Position numbers and translations under genes: made by a program
NCBI RefSeq assembly: GCF_042678305.1
Contig: NZ_JBHUDT010000001.1
Source: Gelatiniphilus marinus
Lineage (GTDB): Bacteria > Bacteroidota > Bacteroidia > Flavobacteriales > Flavobacteriaceae
DNA: 64,000 bases
Strand: one strand, 5' to 3'
Notes under the pieces: generated by a model
What the model was told of the DNA's origin: nothing
The model's input: only the letters and a program-made list of their open reading frames with translations
The model's database searches: none
Shown: piece by piece, positions 1 through 8,077 of the stretch
Layout: each line of letters starts with the position of its first letter
Numbering within the stretch: position 1 is the stretch's first letter

Positions 1-1
1 A

Positions 2-1126
2 TTATATTATGAAATGCTGGAATATGGCAGACGAAATATTGCGTTATTAACCATTGCGCCAACAGGCACCACGAGTTTAATGACACAAACCACCTCGGGT
101 ATCGAGCCCGTTTTTATGCCCGTTTACAAACGCAGAAGAAAAGTAAACCCGAACGATAAAGATGTACGTGTAGATTTTGTTGATGAGGTTGGCGATTCCT
201 GGGAAGAATACGTGGTATTCCACCATCGTTTTAAGCAATGGATGGAAGTGAACAATATAGATACATCTAAAAACTTTTCACAAAGTGAAATAGATGAACT
301 TGTTAAAAAATCACCTTACTATAAAGCCACATCAAACGATGTGGATTGGTTGAGCAAAGTGAGCATGCAAGGCGCCATACAAAAATGGGTGGACCACTCC
401 ATTAGCGTAACCATTAATTTACCAAACGATGTAAGCGAAGATTTGGTAGGCGATTTATACCTAAAAGCCTGGGAAGCAGGCTGTAAAGGCGTTACCGTTT
501 ACAGAGACGGATCGCGCTCAGGTGTTTTAATTTCTAACGAAGAAAAGAAAGAAGAAACCGACGATAAGCTAACCGCTTTCCCAACAAAACGCCCTCAAAT
601 TTTAGAGGCCGATGTGGTTCGTTTTCAAAATAACAAAGAAAAATGGATTGCTTTTATTGGTTTGATAGACGATAAACCTTACGAAGTATTTACCGGTCTT
701 GTTGATGACGAAGATGGCATATTAATACCGCGTTGGGTTAACCAAGGTTTGATTATTAAAAACAGAAATGAAGATGGCACGTCGCGTTACGATTTTCAGT
801 ACAAAAACAAAAGAGGCTATAAAACTACTATTGAAGGCTTATCGCATAAATTCAACCCAGAGTTTTGGAACTATGCGAAACTGATTTCCAGCACACTGCG
901 CCACGGTATGCCCATCGATAAAATTGTCGACTTAATTAATAGTTTACAATTAGACAGCGAATCCATTAACACCTGGAAAAACGGTGTGGTTCGTGCGTTA
1001 AAGCGCTATGTTGAAGATGGTACACAGGCCAAAGGGCAAAAGTGCGATAACTGTAAATCGCAAAACTTAATTTACCAAGAAGGCTGCTTAACCTGTAAAG
1101 ATTGCGGCTCTTCTAAATGTGGATAG
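2..1126 (+). CDS. nrdJ: Adenosylcobalamin-dependent ribonucleotide reductase (class II), C-terminal part
   Basis: This is the 3' end (374 codons) of a B12-dependent ribonucleotide reductase, a cytosolic enzyme that reduces ribonucleotides to deoxyribonucleotides. The frame is open from base 2, so the start and the N-terminal half lie outside the window. Seen: IAPTGTTSLM followed by SGIEPVF, typical of the class II catalytic barrel, then an INLPND stretch. After a linker, a second domain ends in a cysteine-rich tail (CDNC, CLTCKDC, final SSKCG) that fits the redox-active C-terminus of the family. The family usually has well over 800 residues in this phylum. The next gene is convergent, so this is the end of its transcript. 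Family assignment is firm; the number of substrates (NDP or NTP) cannot be told from this part. Confidence 0.87.
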   Translation, partial: LYYEMLEYGRRNIALLTIAPTGTTSLMTQTTSGIEPVFMPVYKRRRKVNPNDKDVRVDFVDEVGDSWEEYVVFHHRFKQWMEVNNIDTSKNFSQSEIDELVKKSPYYKATSNDVDWLSKVSMQGAIQKWVDHSISVTINLPNDVSEDLVGDLYLKAWEAGCKGVTVYRDGSRSGVLISNEEKKEETDDKLTAFPTKRPQILEADVVRFQNNKEKWIAFIGLIDDKPYEVFTGLVDDEDGILIPRWVNQGLIIKNRNEDGTSRYDFQYKNKRGYKTTIEGLSHKFNPEFWNYAKLISSTLRHGMPIDKIVDLINSLQLDSESINTWKNGVVRALKRYVEDGTQAKGQKCDNCKSQNLIYQEGCLTCKDCGSSKCG

Positions 1127-1181
1127 CCGTTACATTTTAACTATAAAAAGGTTTTCTAAAAGTATAAAAAAACCATTTTTT

Positions 1182-1243
1182 TGTCATATTGGTTGCAGTC
1201 GAAATGCTAAAGCATAATGTTTTCGACTGCGCTCAATGTGACA
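1182..1243. terminator. Palindromic repeat hairpin between convergent genes
   Basis: Two 23-base arms (1182-1204 and 1221-1243) are complementary at about 19 of 23 positions, with a small inner hairpin (ATGC-TAAA-GCAT). The arms carry the GCAGTCGAAA / TTTCGACTGC core seen in common flavobacterial intergenic repeats. It lies between two convergent genes and could end transcription from both sides, though no long T-run follows directly. Confidence 0.5.
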
Positions 1244-1274
1244 TTTGGGATTACTTTTTAGATAACCTTTTTTA

Positions 1275-1934
1275 TTATAAAGCGCCTAAACTTAAATATT
1301 TATAATCTTCAAGCTCTGTTATATTATTAATAAGTTTTGTATGGCCGCCTTTAATGAGATAAATATCATCTGAAACATCAATAATATGCCGATACATATG
1401 GTCTGTGATTATAATCGTTTTATGTTGTTTTTCATCAGAAATTAACGCTTTTACTTTATCAATATGCAAAGGTGCCAAATGTGAAAAAGGTTCGTCTAAT
1501 AAAACAATTTTTCTATCACTTTTAAGAATGACATAGGTTTCAATTACCCGACGTTCTCCACCCGATAATTTGTTGAAATTCGTGTTTTTGAAAATTGAAA
1601 ACGATTCGAAATTTGTAATAAATTTTTCCCAAGACACTTTGAAAAGTTTAAAGGCGGTTTTAACTTTTATTCTATTGGGAATAAAATGATGCTGAGGCAA
1701 ATAAGCAACTGTTTTTGTTCGGTAAAGCGGTTTTAAAATAGGCTTGTTATTTATTCTTATAAGCTTGTATTTTGGTTTTAAGTTCCCGAAAATGATGTTT
1801 AGCAAACAACTTTTTCCGCATCCGTTGCTTCCTAAAATCCCAGTGGTTTTCCCAGTTTCAGCTTTTAAATAAATACCATTTAGAATACGCTTTTCTTTAA
1901 AATAAAGTTCAACATTATCTATTTCCAAAATCAT
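1275..1934 (-). CDS. ABC transporter ATP-binding protein
   Basis: This is a single nucleotide-binding domain of 219 residues that would power an ABC transporter at the inner face of the membrane. Seen: Walker A GSNGCGKS at 35-42, Q-loop LPQHH near 79-83, signature LSGGERR at 123-129, Walker B LLDEPF at 145-150 and H-loop TDH at 177-179. All catalytic motifs are intact. Its start overlaps the stop of the upstream small membrane protein by four bases (ATGA), so the two are almost certainly translated together. No permease of normal size is adjacent. The substrate is unknown; the fold is certain. Confidence 0.85.
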   Translation of the reverse strand: MILEIDNVELYFKEKRILNGIYLKAETGKTTGILGSNGCGKSCLLNIIFGNLKPKYKLIRINNKPILKPLYRTKTVAYLPQHHFIPNRIKVKTAFKLFKVSWEKFITNFESFSIFKNTNFNKLSGGERRVIETYVILKSDRKIVLLDEPFSHLAPLHIDKVKALISDEKQHKTIIITDHMYRHIIDVSDDIYLIKGGHTKLINNITELEDYKYLSLGAL

Positions 1935-2221
1935 AAAAACTCTTTAAAAATTAAAAGAAACGGGATACTAAAAAACAAGTCAATAAGGTATAAAAAAGCA
2001 AAGAGTTTTAATGTAGAAATGCCTAAATTTTTATAAAAGACAAGCATTCTTTTTGAAGTTGTTTCTTTAATAAGATACCATAAAAAGAACACTAAAATTA
2101 ACTTTATAATCAAAACTAAAAGTATGTCGCTTTTGCACCACCAAAGTAGTAGTGGATTTAGTATAAACGATAGTAACATGAAGCGTTTATAAAAAACAAA
2201 TATGGAAAATAATTGCTGCAT
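1931..2221 (-). CDS. Small membrane protein coupled to ABC ATPase
   Basis: This 96-residue, very hydrophobic protein has about three membrane segments (roughly residues 13-28, 32-50 and 70-92) separated by a short basic loop (KETTSKR). I do not recognise the family. Its stop overlaps the start of the ABC ATPase in an ATGA arrangement, which makes it the likely membrane partner of that ATPase, but it is far smaller than an ordinary ABC permease. It may be a fragment of one or an accessory subunit. Confidence 0.6.
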   Translation of the reverse strand: MQQLFSIFVFYKRFMLLSFILNPLLLWWCKSDILLVLIIKLILVFFLWYLIKETTSKRMLVFYKNLGISTLKLFAFLYLIDLFFSIPFLLIFKEFL

Positions 2222-2311
2222 AAGTACTTAAATAACGCACATAGCAAAAAAATATTCTAATAATTAAGTTATATGAACCGTTGGATAATACTAAAAATTC
2301 ATAAATTATCG

Positions 2312-2319
2312 TATTTTTG
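2312..2319 (+). promoter_or_regulatory. Promoter -7 element for prfA
   Basis: TATTTTTG matches the Bacteroidota -7 consensus TAnnTTTG and lies 20 bases before the prfA start codon. No TTG at the ideal distance upstream was found (the nearest is about 28 bases away), so this is a partial match. Confidence 0.5.
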
Positions 2320-2338
2320 GCATCAATAAAATAGGCAG

Positions 2339-3415
2339 ATGTTAGAGAAATTACAAATAGTAAAACAACGTTTTGATGAGGTTAGCGATTTAATTATCCA
2401 ACCCGATATTATTACCGACCAAAAGCGTTATGTCGAGCTAAATAGAGAGTACAAAGACTTGCGGATTCTTATGGATAAGCGCGAGCAGTATATAGAATTT
2501 ACCAATAATTTAGCTGAAGCTGAAGAGATTATTTCTGATGGAAGCGATGCAGAAATGGTCGAAATGGCCAAAATGCAATACGACGAAGCCAAGGAAGGTA
2601 TCGCGAGGTTAGAAGAAGAAATTAAAGTCCTTTTAATACCCAAAGACCCCGAAGACGCTAAAAATGCGGTAGTAGAATTACGCGCAGGAACGGGTGGTGA
2701 CGAAGCCAGTATTTTTGCGGGCGATTTGTTTAGAATGTACAACAAATATTGCGAAAGTAAAGGTTGGCGAGTTGATACCGTAGATTTTAGCGAAGGCACC
2801 AACGGTGGTTTTAAGGAAATCCAGTTTGAGGTTTCTGGCGATGATGTTTACGGCACGTTAAAGTTTGAAGCCGGCGTACACCGTGTACAACGTGTACCAC
2901 AAACCGAAACCCAAGGGCGCGTGCATACCAGTGCCGCTACCGTAATGGTGTTTCCTGAGGCCGAGGAGTTTGATGTGGAGATTGATCCAAAAGATGTGCG
3001 CATCGATTTTTTCTGTTCGTCCGGTCCAGGTGGGCAATCGGTAAACACAACCTATTCTGCGGTACGTTTAACGCACGAACCTACAGGATTGGTGGCCCAA
3101 TGCCAAGACCAAAAATCGCAGCATAAAAACAAGGAGAAAGCATTTAAAGTGTTGCGTTCGCGTTTATACGAAATGGAGTTGGCAAAAAAGAATGCTGAAG
3201 ATGCAGAGAAGCGAGGAAGCATGGTGTCTTCGGGCGATAGATCGGCCAAAATCAGAACCTATAATTATTCACAGGGGCGTGTTACCGACCACAGAATTGG
3301 TTTAACACTTTACGATTTAAGCAATATTATGAATGGCGATATTCAAAAAATAATAGACGAACTCATGTTAGCCGAAAATACAGAAAAATTGAAGGCTAAT
3401 GATGATGTGATTTAG
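2339..3415 (+). CDS. prfA: Peptide chain release factor 1
   Basis: RF1 (358 residues, normal length) recognises UAA and UAG in the ribosomal A site and triggers peptide release. Seen: a coiled N-terminal domain, the stop-codon-reading tripeptide PQT at 187-189 (the PxT of RF1, not the SPF of RF2) and the catalytic GGQ at 231-233 within SSGPGGQSVN. The C-terminal region with SQHKNKEKA is standard. The gene itself ends in TAG, a codon read only by RF1, so its own termination depends on its own product. It stands alone with its own promoter-like element upstream. Confidence 0.97.
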   Translation: MLEKLQIVKQRFDEVSDLIIQPDIITDQKRYVELNREYKDLRILMDKREQYIEFTNNLAEAEEIISDGSDAEMVEMAKMQYDEAKEGIARLEEEIKVLLIPKDPEDAKNAVVELRAGTGGDEASIFAGDLFRMYNKYCESKGWRVDTVDFSEGTNGGFKEIQFEVSGDDVYGTLKFEAGVHRVQRVPQTETQGRVHTSAATVMVFPEAEEFDVEIDPKDVRIDFFCSSGPGGQSVNTTYSAVRLTHEPTGLVAQCQDQKSQHKNKEKAFKVLRSRLYEMELAKKNAEDAEKRGSMVSSGDRSAKIRTYNYSQGRVTDHRIGLTLYDLSNIMNGDIQKIIDELMLAENTEKLKANDDVI

Positions 3416-3489
3416 AATCGTAACAATCCCGAGAGTTATCGGACACAAATTTTTAGTTTGTCATTCCTGCGTAGGCAAGAATCTAAAAA

Positions 3490-4094
3490 ATGAAAAAATA
3501 TTTAATTTTTATAATTTTAATTTCATCTTTTGGTTTTAAAACTCAACATAATCAAGAGGAGTTAGGTTTCAGACAAGAACTAAAAAAAACATTCATTGAA
3601 GGTCCAAGTCGTGAAGACTGTTTAGAAGAAATATCGAAGCTAGAAGACAGATATTTAAAGCATGTTAAAAATTTAAAAGGTATACTTGGAATGAAGATGT
3701 GTTTATAGCTTCTGTTGAAATATCTGATGTTAAAAAACTTAAAATATCTCTTATTCCTTCTGGAAAAGGGTGTGATTTCAGGATAGGTTTAATTAAGTTT
3801 ACCGTTTCAAAAGAATTTTCATATCACGAAAATAAAACCGAAATTATTGATGATTTTATTTGGGTATCGAAATTACTTCGCAATAAAAAGGAGTTCAGAA
3901 CGGTAGAGAAAATTCTAAATGAAAAAAAAGACGCACTTATTGGAAGTTATCAAGATGATAAATTTATTTCTCTGTTTCCAGAAATTGATGAAGATGGAAT
4001 AGAAAAAGATAACGAATATTTACAAACTTTTATGGCTTACTTCGAAAAGGAATTGAATACAAGTAAGTATACAATATTATACTTTTTTAAATGA
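3490..4094 (+). pseudogene. Frame-broken secreted hypothetical protein (possible -1 frameshift gene)
   Basis: Two overlapping frames together look like one gene. Frame A (3490-3708) begins with a signal peptide (MKKYLIFIILISSFGFK) and ends at a TAG. Frame B opens at 3669, runs to 4094 and contains the rest of an acidic globular protein with a YTWNEDVFIASVEISD segment. The only place to change frame is 3669-3705, and this stretch contains TTTAAAA (3672-3678) in the phase of a canonical X XXY YYZ slippery site. A read-through product would have about 200 residues. The stop of frame B overlaps the pyrF start (ATGA). It may be a recent indel or sequencing error, or a programmed frameshift. The family is not recognised. 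Confidence 0.55.
3672..3678 (+). other. Candidate -1 slippery heptamer
   Basis: T TTA AAA lies in the reading phase of frame A (codons AAT TTA AAA). A one-base backward slip leads directly into frame B (AGG TAT ACT TGG). The downstream sequence offers only a weak GAAG/CTTC stem, so no convincing stimulatory structure was seen. Confidence 0.35.
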
Positions 4095-4921
4095 CAACAA
4101 ATCAACTCGTTCAGCAAATCAAAAAAAAGCAATCCTTTCTTTGTATTGGATTGGATGTCGATTTAAATAAAATCCCGCCGCATCTTTTAAAAGAAGACGA
4201 TCCCATATTTGCATTTAATAAAGCCATTATCGATGCAACACATCATTTATGTGTAGCTTATAAACCCAACACCGCTTTTTATGAAGCATACGGTTTAAAA
4301 GGCTGGAAATCTTTAGAGAAGACCATTCGTTATTTAAACGAAAAACACCCCGAAATTTTTACCATTGCCGATGCCAAACGCGGCGATATCGGAAACACAA
4401 GCACCATGTACGCCAAAGCTTTTTTAGAGGATTTAGCCTTCGATTCTGTTACGGTTGCGCCTTATATGGGTAAAGATTCTGTGGAACCCTTTTTAGCTTT
4501 TAAGGACAAACATACCATTCTTTTAGCTTTAACCTCAAATCAAGGGGCGTTCGATTTTCAAACCAAATCAATTGATGGAAAGGAGTTGTACAAACAGGTT
4601 TTAGAAACCTCGAAAACTTGGGAGAATTCTCAGAATTTAATGTATGTTGTTGGTGCTACAAAAGCAGAATTTCTAGCAGATATTAGGCAGATTATTCCAG
4701 ATAGTTTTTTGCTGGTTCCAGGTGTTGGTGCACAAGGCGGTAGTCTTAAAGAAGTTTGTAAATACGGTATGAACACTCAAGTAGGATTACTTATTAACTC
4801 TTCTCGTGGAATTATTTACGCTTCTAAAGAAACCGATTTTGCACAAGCTGCCGCACTAAAAGCAGAGGCACTTAAAAAAGAAATGGAAACAGAGATAAAA
4901 CGTTATTTATCTATCGATTAA
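4091..4921 (+). CDS. pyrF: Orotidine 5'-phosphate decarboxylase
   Basis: OMP decarboxylase catalyses the last step of UMP synthesis. At 276 residues it belongs to the longer (type 2) branch. Seen: the substrate-binding LCIGLDVD near 17-24, the catalytic DAKRGD at 94-99 followed by IGNT, and VAPYMG and VPGVGAQGG phosphate-binding segments. The ATG overlaps the TGA of the preceding broken gene in an ATGA arrangement, which suggests translational coupling to it. It converges on trmL with only four bases between the stops. Confidence 0.95.
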   Translation: MTTNQLVQQIKKKQSFLCIGLDVDLNKIPPHLLKEDDPIFAFNKAIIDATHHLCVAYKPNTAFYEAYGLKGWKSLEKTIRYLNEKHPEIFTIADAKRGDIGNTSTMYAKAFLEDLAFDSVTVAPYMGKDSVEPFLAFKDKHTILLALTSNQGAFDFQTKSIDGKELYKQVLETSKTWENSQNLMYVVGATKAEFLADIRQIIPDSFLLVPGVGAQGGSLKEVCKYGMNTQVGLLINSSRGIIYASKETDFAQAAALKAEALKKEMETEIKRYLSID

Positions 4922-4925
4922 TTTT

Positions 4926-5381
4926 TTAACACTGCATGTATTTCAACCCCTCGTAAACCACAACACTCACGGCATTTGCTAAATTTAAGCTTCTAACATG
5001 GGTACTATACAATGGTATTTTATACAGTTTATCTGGATGCGTTTCGGTTAGCCATTTGGGTAAACCAACCGATTCTTTTCCAAATATTAAGAACATATTA
5101 TCTTTAAAAGGAATATCCCAATGGTTTTTAGTGCCATGGCTGGACAAGAACGCAAAATTTTCATCTTTATTTATTTCGAAAAATTGCGCGATATTATCAT
5201 AATAGGTGACCGACAAATGTTGCCAATAATCTAAACCAGCACGTTTTAACCTGGCATCGTCAATTTTAAAGCCAAAGGGTCTAACCAAGTGTAATTTTGA
5301 GCCCGATGCCAAGGCCAATCTACCAATATTACCCGTGTTATTTGGTATTTCGGGCTCTATTAAAACGATATTTAAAGCCAT
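4926..5381 (-). CDS. trmL: tRNA (cytidine(34)-2'-O)-methyltransferase
   Basis: This is a SPOUT-class methyltransferase (151 residues) that 2'-O-methylates the wobble base of leucine tRNAs using S-adenosylmethionine. Seen: the N-terminal IEPEIPNNTGNIGRL, the knot motif FGKESVGLP and the C-terminal RSLNLANAV that forms the cofactor pocket. The start codon overlaps the trpA stop by one base (TAATG on the minus strand), so it is the last cistron of the trp operon transcript. A tRNA modification gene in this position would be co-regulated with tryptophan synthesis. Confidence 0.9.
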   Translation of the reverse strand: MALNIVLIEPEIPNNTGNIGRLALASGSKLHLVRPFGFKIDDARLKRAGLDYWQHLSVTYYDNIAQFFEINKDENFAFLSSHGTKNHWDIPFKDNMFLIFGKESVGLPKWLTETHPDKLYKIPLYSTHVRSLNLANAVSVVVYEGLKYMQC

Positions 5382-6145
5382 TAGTTTAAAATTGTTTCAA
5401 CAAATTTATCAATACTATCAATGCCTTCTTTGGTAACATGCTTTACAAAAGCACTGCCAATAATAGCTCCTTTGGCGTATTGCGTAGCTTGTGTAAACGT
5501 ATCGTTGTTACTTATTCCAAAACCTATAATTTGAGGGTTTTTCAAATTCATTTCAGCAATACGTTTAAAATACTGTGTTTGTTCTTCACCAAAACCAGCT
5601 TGTGCGCCTGTGGTACTGGCACTGCTTACCATATAAATAAATCCGTTTGAAACCGAATCTATATATCTTATACGCTCTTCGGTGGTTTGTGGTGTTATTA
5701 AAAATACATTAATCAACCCGTATTTCTTGAAAACAGCTTGATACTTTTCATGGTAAACATCAACAGGTAAATCTGGAATTATTAAACCATCAATTCCGGT
5801 TTCTTGGCACTTTTTACAAAACGCTTCCACACCGTATTGAAGCATAGGGTTAAAATACCCCATAATGATTAAAGGGATACTCACCGTTTTTCGAATGTCT
5901 TTTAATTGATTAAAAAGCAGCTCACTGGTCATACCGTCTTTTAAAGCCTGTGTAGAGCTGGCTTGAATAGTGGGGCCATCGGCCAACGGGTCGCTAAAAG
6001 GCAAGCCTATTTCTATCATGTCAACGCCGTTTTTCTCCAAATTCTGGATAATGGGAACCGTGTCGTTGGTGTTTGGATATCCTGCTGTAAAGTATATGGA
6101 TAATAACTTTTTATCTTCTTGTAGCTTCTTTTTAATGCGATTCAT
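5381..6145 (-). CDS. trpA: Tryptophan synthase alpha chain
   Basis: TrpA cleaves indole-3-glycerol phosphate and passes indole to TrpB. I place the start at 6145 (MNRIKKKLQEDKK, 254 residues, normal for the family). A longer frame reaches 6220, but those 25 extra codons lie inside a palindromic intergenic repeat. Seen: the catalytic Glu in MIEIGLPFSDPLADGP, LIIPDLPVD with the catalytic Asp, and the phosphate-binding GFGIS and IIGSAFV segments. It follows trpB after a repeat-filled spacer of about 500 bases and overlaps trmL by one base. Confidence 0.95.
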   Translation of the reverse strand: MNRIKKKLQEDKKLLSIYFTAGYPNTNDTVPIIQNLEKNGVDMIEIGLPFSDPLADGPTIQASSTQALKDGMTSELLFNQLKDIRKTVSIPLIIMGYFNPMLQYGVEAFCKKCQETGIDGLIIPDLPVDVYHEKYQAVFKKYGLINVFLITPQTTEERIRYIDSVSNGFIYMVSSASTTGAQAGFGEEQTQYFKRIAEMNLKNPQIIGFGISNNDTFTQATQYAKGAIIGSAFVKHVTKEGIDSIDKFVETILN

Positions 6146-6162
6146 TTTTATTTTTATTTTGG

Positions 6163-6243
6163 GCGTTACCGCAAGGGTCGGGCTTTCACTACTCGCTCCC
6201 TCCTGCGTCGGGGAGCTCAAACATGCCGTTCAATCCCTAACGC
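6163..6243 (-). repeat. 81-bp GCGTTA-ended palindromic element, copy A
   Basis: Read on the minus strand it begins GCGTTAGGGATTG and ends GACCCTTGCGGTAACGC, so its tips GCGTTA / TAACGC are inverted repeats. Copy B (6563-6643) is also exactly 81 bp and lies in the opposite orientation. The two share both ends and a central GAGCGAG but differ in between. Confidence 0.8.
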
Positions 6244-6310
6244 ATGAGTAACATTAATAATTTGTTTTGTCATCTTGAACTTGATTCAAGATATTATTAT
6301 ATTTTTCTCT

Positions 6311-6471
6311 ATTCATTTTTTCCTTGATGAAAAAACGAACCAAAAAAATCATATCAATCTGAGGAAATTCCTGTGGAACATTCGCTTTAAAAACGCCATG
6401 CTTGAAGCTGCGCTTCGCAGTTGCGTTTTTCGCTCATTATTTCTGCATATTGATGATTCCGACCATGTCGG
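6311..6471 (+). repeat. ~160-bp intergenic repeat, copy 1
   Basis: It shares roughly three quarters of its bases with 7853-8010. Landmarks in order are TTCATTTT, CCTTGATG, a gap, ATCATATCAATCTGAGG, GGAACATTCGCT, and GATGATTCCGAC. ATCA-TCAATCTGA near the start and TTGATGAT near the end are complementary, so the element can fold back. Both copies lie in trp operon spacers in the same orientation. Confidence 0.75.
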
Positions 6472-6562
6472 AAAAAAGGACTTTCCTTTTTGTTAATTTT
6501 CTTCTAATTCTAAATTTATAGTTTTCTTAATTCTTAATTCTTAATTCATTAGTTCTGGTTTT

Positions 6563-6643
6563 GCGTTAGGGATTGCAATGAAAATCCCACAGCGAGGTAC
6601 GAGCGAGGAATTGCAATGAAAAGCCCGACCCTTGCGGTAACGC
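6563..6643 (+). repeat. 81-bp GCGTTA-ended palindromic element, copy B
   Basis: It begins GCGTTAGGGATTG and ends GACCCTTGCGGTAACGC on the plus strand. It is the same length as copy A but inverted, so the two could pair across the spacer. It lies eight bases before the trpB stop codon. Confidence 0.8.
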
Positions 6644-6650
6644 CAATAAT

Positions 6651-7832
6651 TTATATGTTAAAATACTCAATATAATTCTCTAAATCTTTATCGCCGCGAC
6701 CCGATAAACTCACCACTACAATATCGTCTGGTTTAAAGGTTTTATGCTCGAAAATAGCCAAAGCGTGCGAACTTTCAATAGCTGGGATAATGCCTTCTAG
6801 TTTGCATAAATCCAGACCAGCCGTCATGGCATCATCGTCTGTAATAGCTATAAATTCGGCACGTCCAGTTTGGCATAAATGGGCATGCATGGGACCAACT
6901 CCAGGATAATCTAATCCTGCCGAAATGGAATAAGGCTCGGTTATTTGTCCGTCGTTAGTCTGCATCAGTAAGGTTTTACAACCGTGAATAATGCCTTCTT
7001 TGCCTAAAACCGATGTGGCTGCACTTTCGCCAGAATCGACACCTAAACCTGCGGCCTCCACAGCGATAATATTCACGTCTTTTTCGTGTAAATAGTGGTA
7101 AAAGGTACCAGCAGCGTTACTGCCACCGCCAATACAGGCCACAACATAATCTGGGTTTTCTCGACCTTCGTGTGCGTTTAATTGCCATTTAATTTCTTCT
7201 GAGATTACCGCTTGAAAGCGCGTTACCATATCTGGATAAGGGTGCGGACCAATGGCTGAGCCAATAATGTAATGCGTGTTTACAGGGTTGTTTATCCAAT
7301 CGCGAATGGCTTCGTTAGTGGCGTCTTTTAAGGTGCGACTTCCAGACATGGCAGGCACTACTTTTGCGCCTAACATTTTCATTCTAGCCACGTTTGGCGC
7401 TTGTCGTGCAATATCGATTTCACCCATATAAACAATGCATTCAAGACCCATTAAGGCACAGACCGTAGCCGTTGCCACACCGTGTTGTCCAGCGCCGGTT
7501 TCGGCAATAATTCGGGTTTTACCCAAACGTTTTGCCATAAGGATTTGACCAATGGTGTTATTTATTTTGTGCGCCCCTGTATGGTTTAAATCTTCACGTT
7601 TTAAATAAATCTTGGTGTTGTATTTTTCTGAAAGACGTTTTGCAAAATAGAGCGGTGAAGGCCTGCCCACATAGTCTTTTAGAAGTTTATCGAACTCTGC
7701 CTTAAAATCTGGTTCGGCCATGATTTTTAGATAGTTTTGGCGTAATTCTTCTACGTTTGGGTACAGCATTTCTGGTATGTATGCACCTCCAAATTCGCCG
7801 TAATAGCCTTTTTCGTTTACGTTATAATTCAT
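6651..7832 (-). CDS. trpB: Tryptophan synthase beta chain
   Basis: TrpB is the PLP-dependent subunit that joins indole and serine to tryptophan and works with TrpA in an alpha2-beta2 complex. At 393 residues it is normal length. Seen: the N-terminal YGEFGGAYIPE, the PLP lysine (K89) in HTGAHKINN, the phosphate-binding GGGSNAAGTF and the C-terminal VSLSGRGDKD. The start MNYNVNEKG is the first Met in frame and agrees with the family. The spacers on both sides carry copies of the ~160-bp repeat. Confidence 0.97.
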   Translation of the reverse strand: MNYNVNEKGYYGEFGGAYIPEMLYPNVEELRQNYLKIMAEPDFKAEFDKLLKDYVGRPSPLYFAKRLSEKYNTKIYLKREDLNHTGAHKINNTIGQILMAKRLGKTRIIAETGAGQHGVATATVCALMGLECIVYMGEIDIARQAPNVARMKMLGAKVVPAMSGSRTLKDATNEAIRDWINNPVNTHYIIGSAIGPHPYPDMVTRFQAVISEEIKWQLNAHEGRENPDYVVACIGGGSNAAGTFYHYLHEKDVNIIAVEAAGLGVDSGESAATSVLGKEGIIHGCKTLLMQTNDGQITEPYSISAGLDYPGVGPMHAHLCQTGRAEFIAITDDDAMTAGLDLCKLEGIIPAIESSHALAIFEHKTFKPDDIVVVSLSGRGDKDLENYIEYFNI

Positions 7833-7852
7833 TTTTTTTATTTTTTATTTAT

Positions 7853-8010
7853 GTTCATTTTGCCTTGATGCAAAAAGAACCAAAAAATCATATCAATCTG
7901 AGGGAATTCCTGCGGAACATTCGCTCTCGGAAATTCGTGCTTAAAGCTTCGCTTTGCATCTTCATTCCTTTGCTCACTATTCCTTCAGATTGATGATTCC
8001 GACGGTGTCG
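7853..8010 (+). repeat. ~160-bp intergenic repeat, copy 2
   Basis: This is the second copy of the element at 6311-6471, in the trpF-trpB spacer. Its inner inverted repeat (ATCATATCAATCTGA near the start, TCAGATTGATGAT near the end) is better preserved than in copy 1. Confidence 0.75.
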
Positions 8011-8077
8011 AAACTTGGGTATTGATTTTTTTGTTAAATTTATTTTTTATTTATGAGTTCTTTTACTTTTCTAAAAT

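Larger units (their letters stand above)
6146..6650. other. Repeat-filled trpB-trpA spacer
   Basis: This 505-base spacer holds no gene. It contains two oppositely oriented copies of an 81-bp GCGTTA-ended element (6163-6243 and 6563-6643) and one copy of a separate ~160-bp repeat (6311-6471). Short in-frame stretches inside it are by-products of the repeats. Confidence 0.8.

Noticed and set aside
6146..6220. N-terminal extension of TrpA
   Set aside because: The 25 extra codons lie in an 81-bp palindromic repeat; the start at 6145 gives normal length.
6275..6496. 73-codon frame, and a similar 78-codon frame at 7757-7993
   Set aside because: They resemble each other only because both lie on copies of the ~160-bp repeat; they carry no start context and run antisense to the operon.
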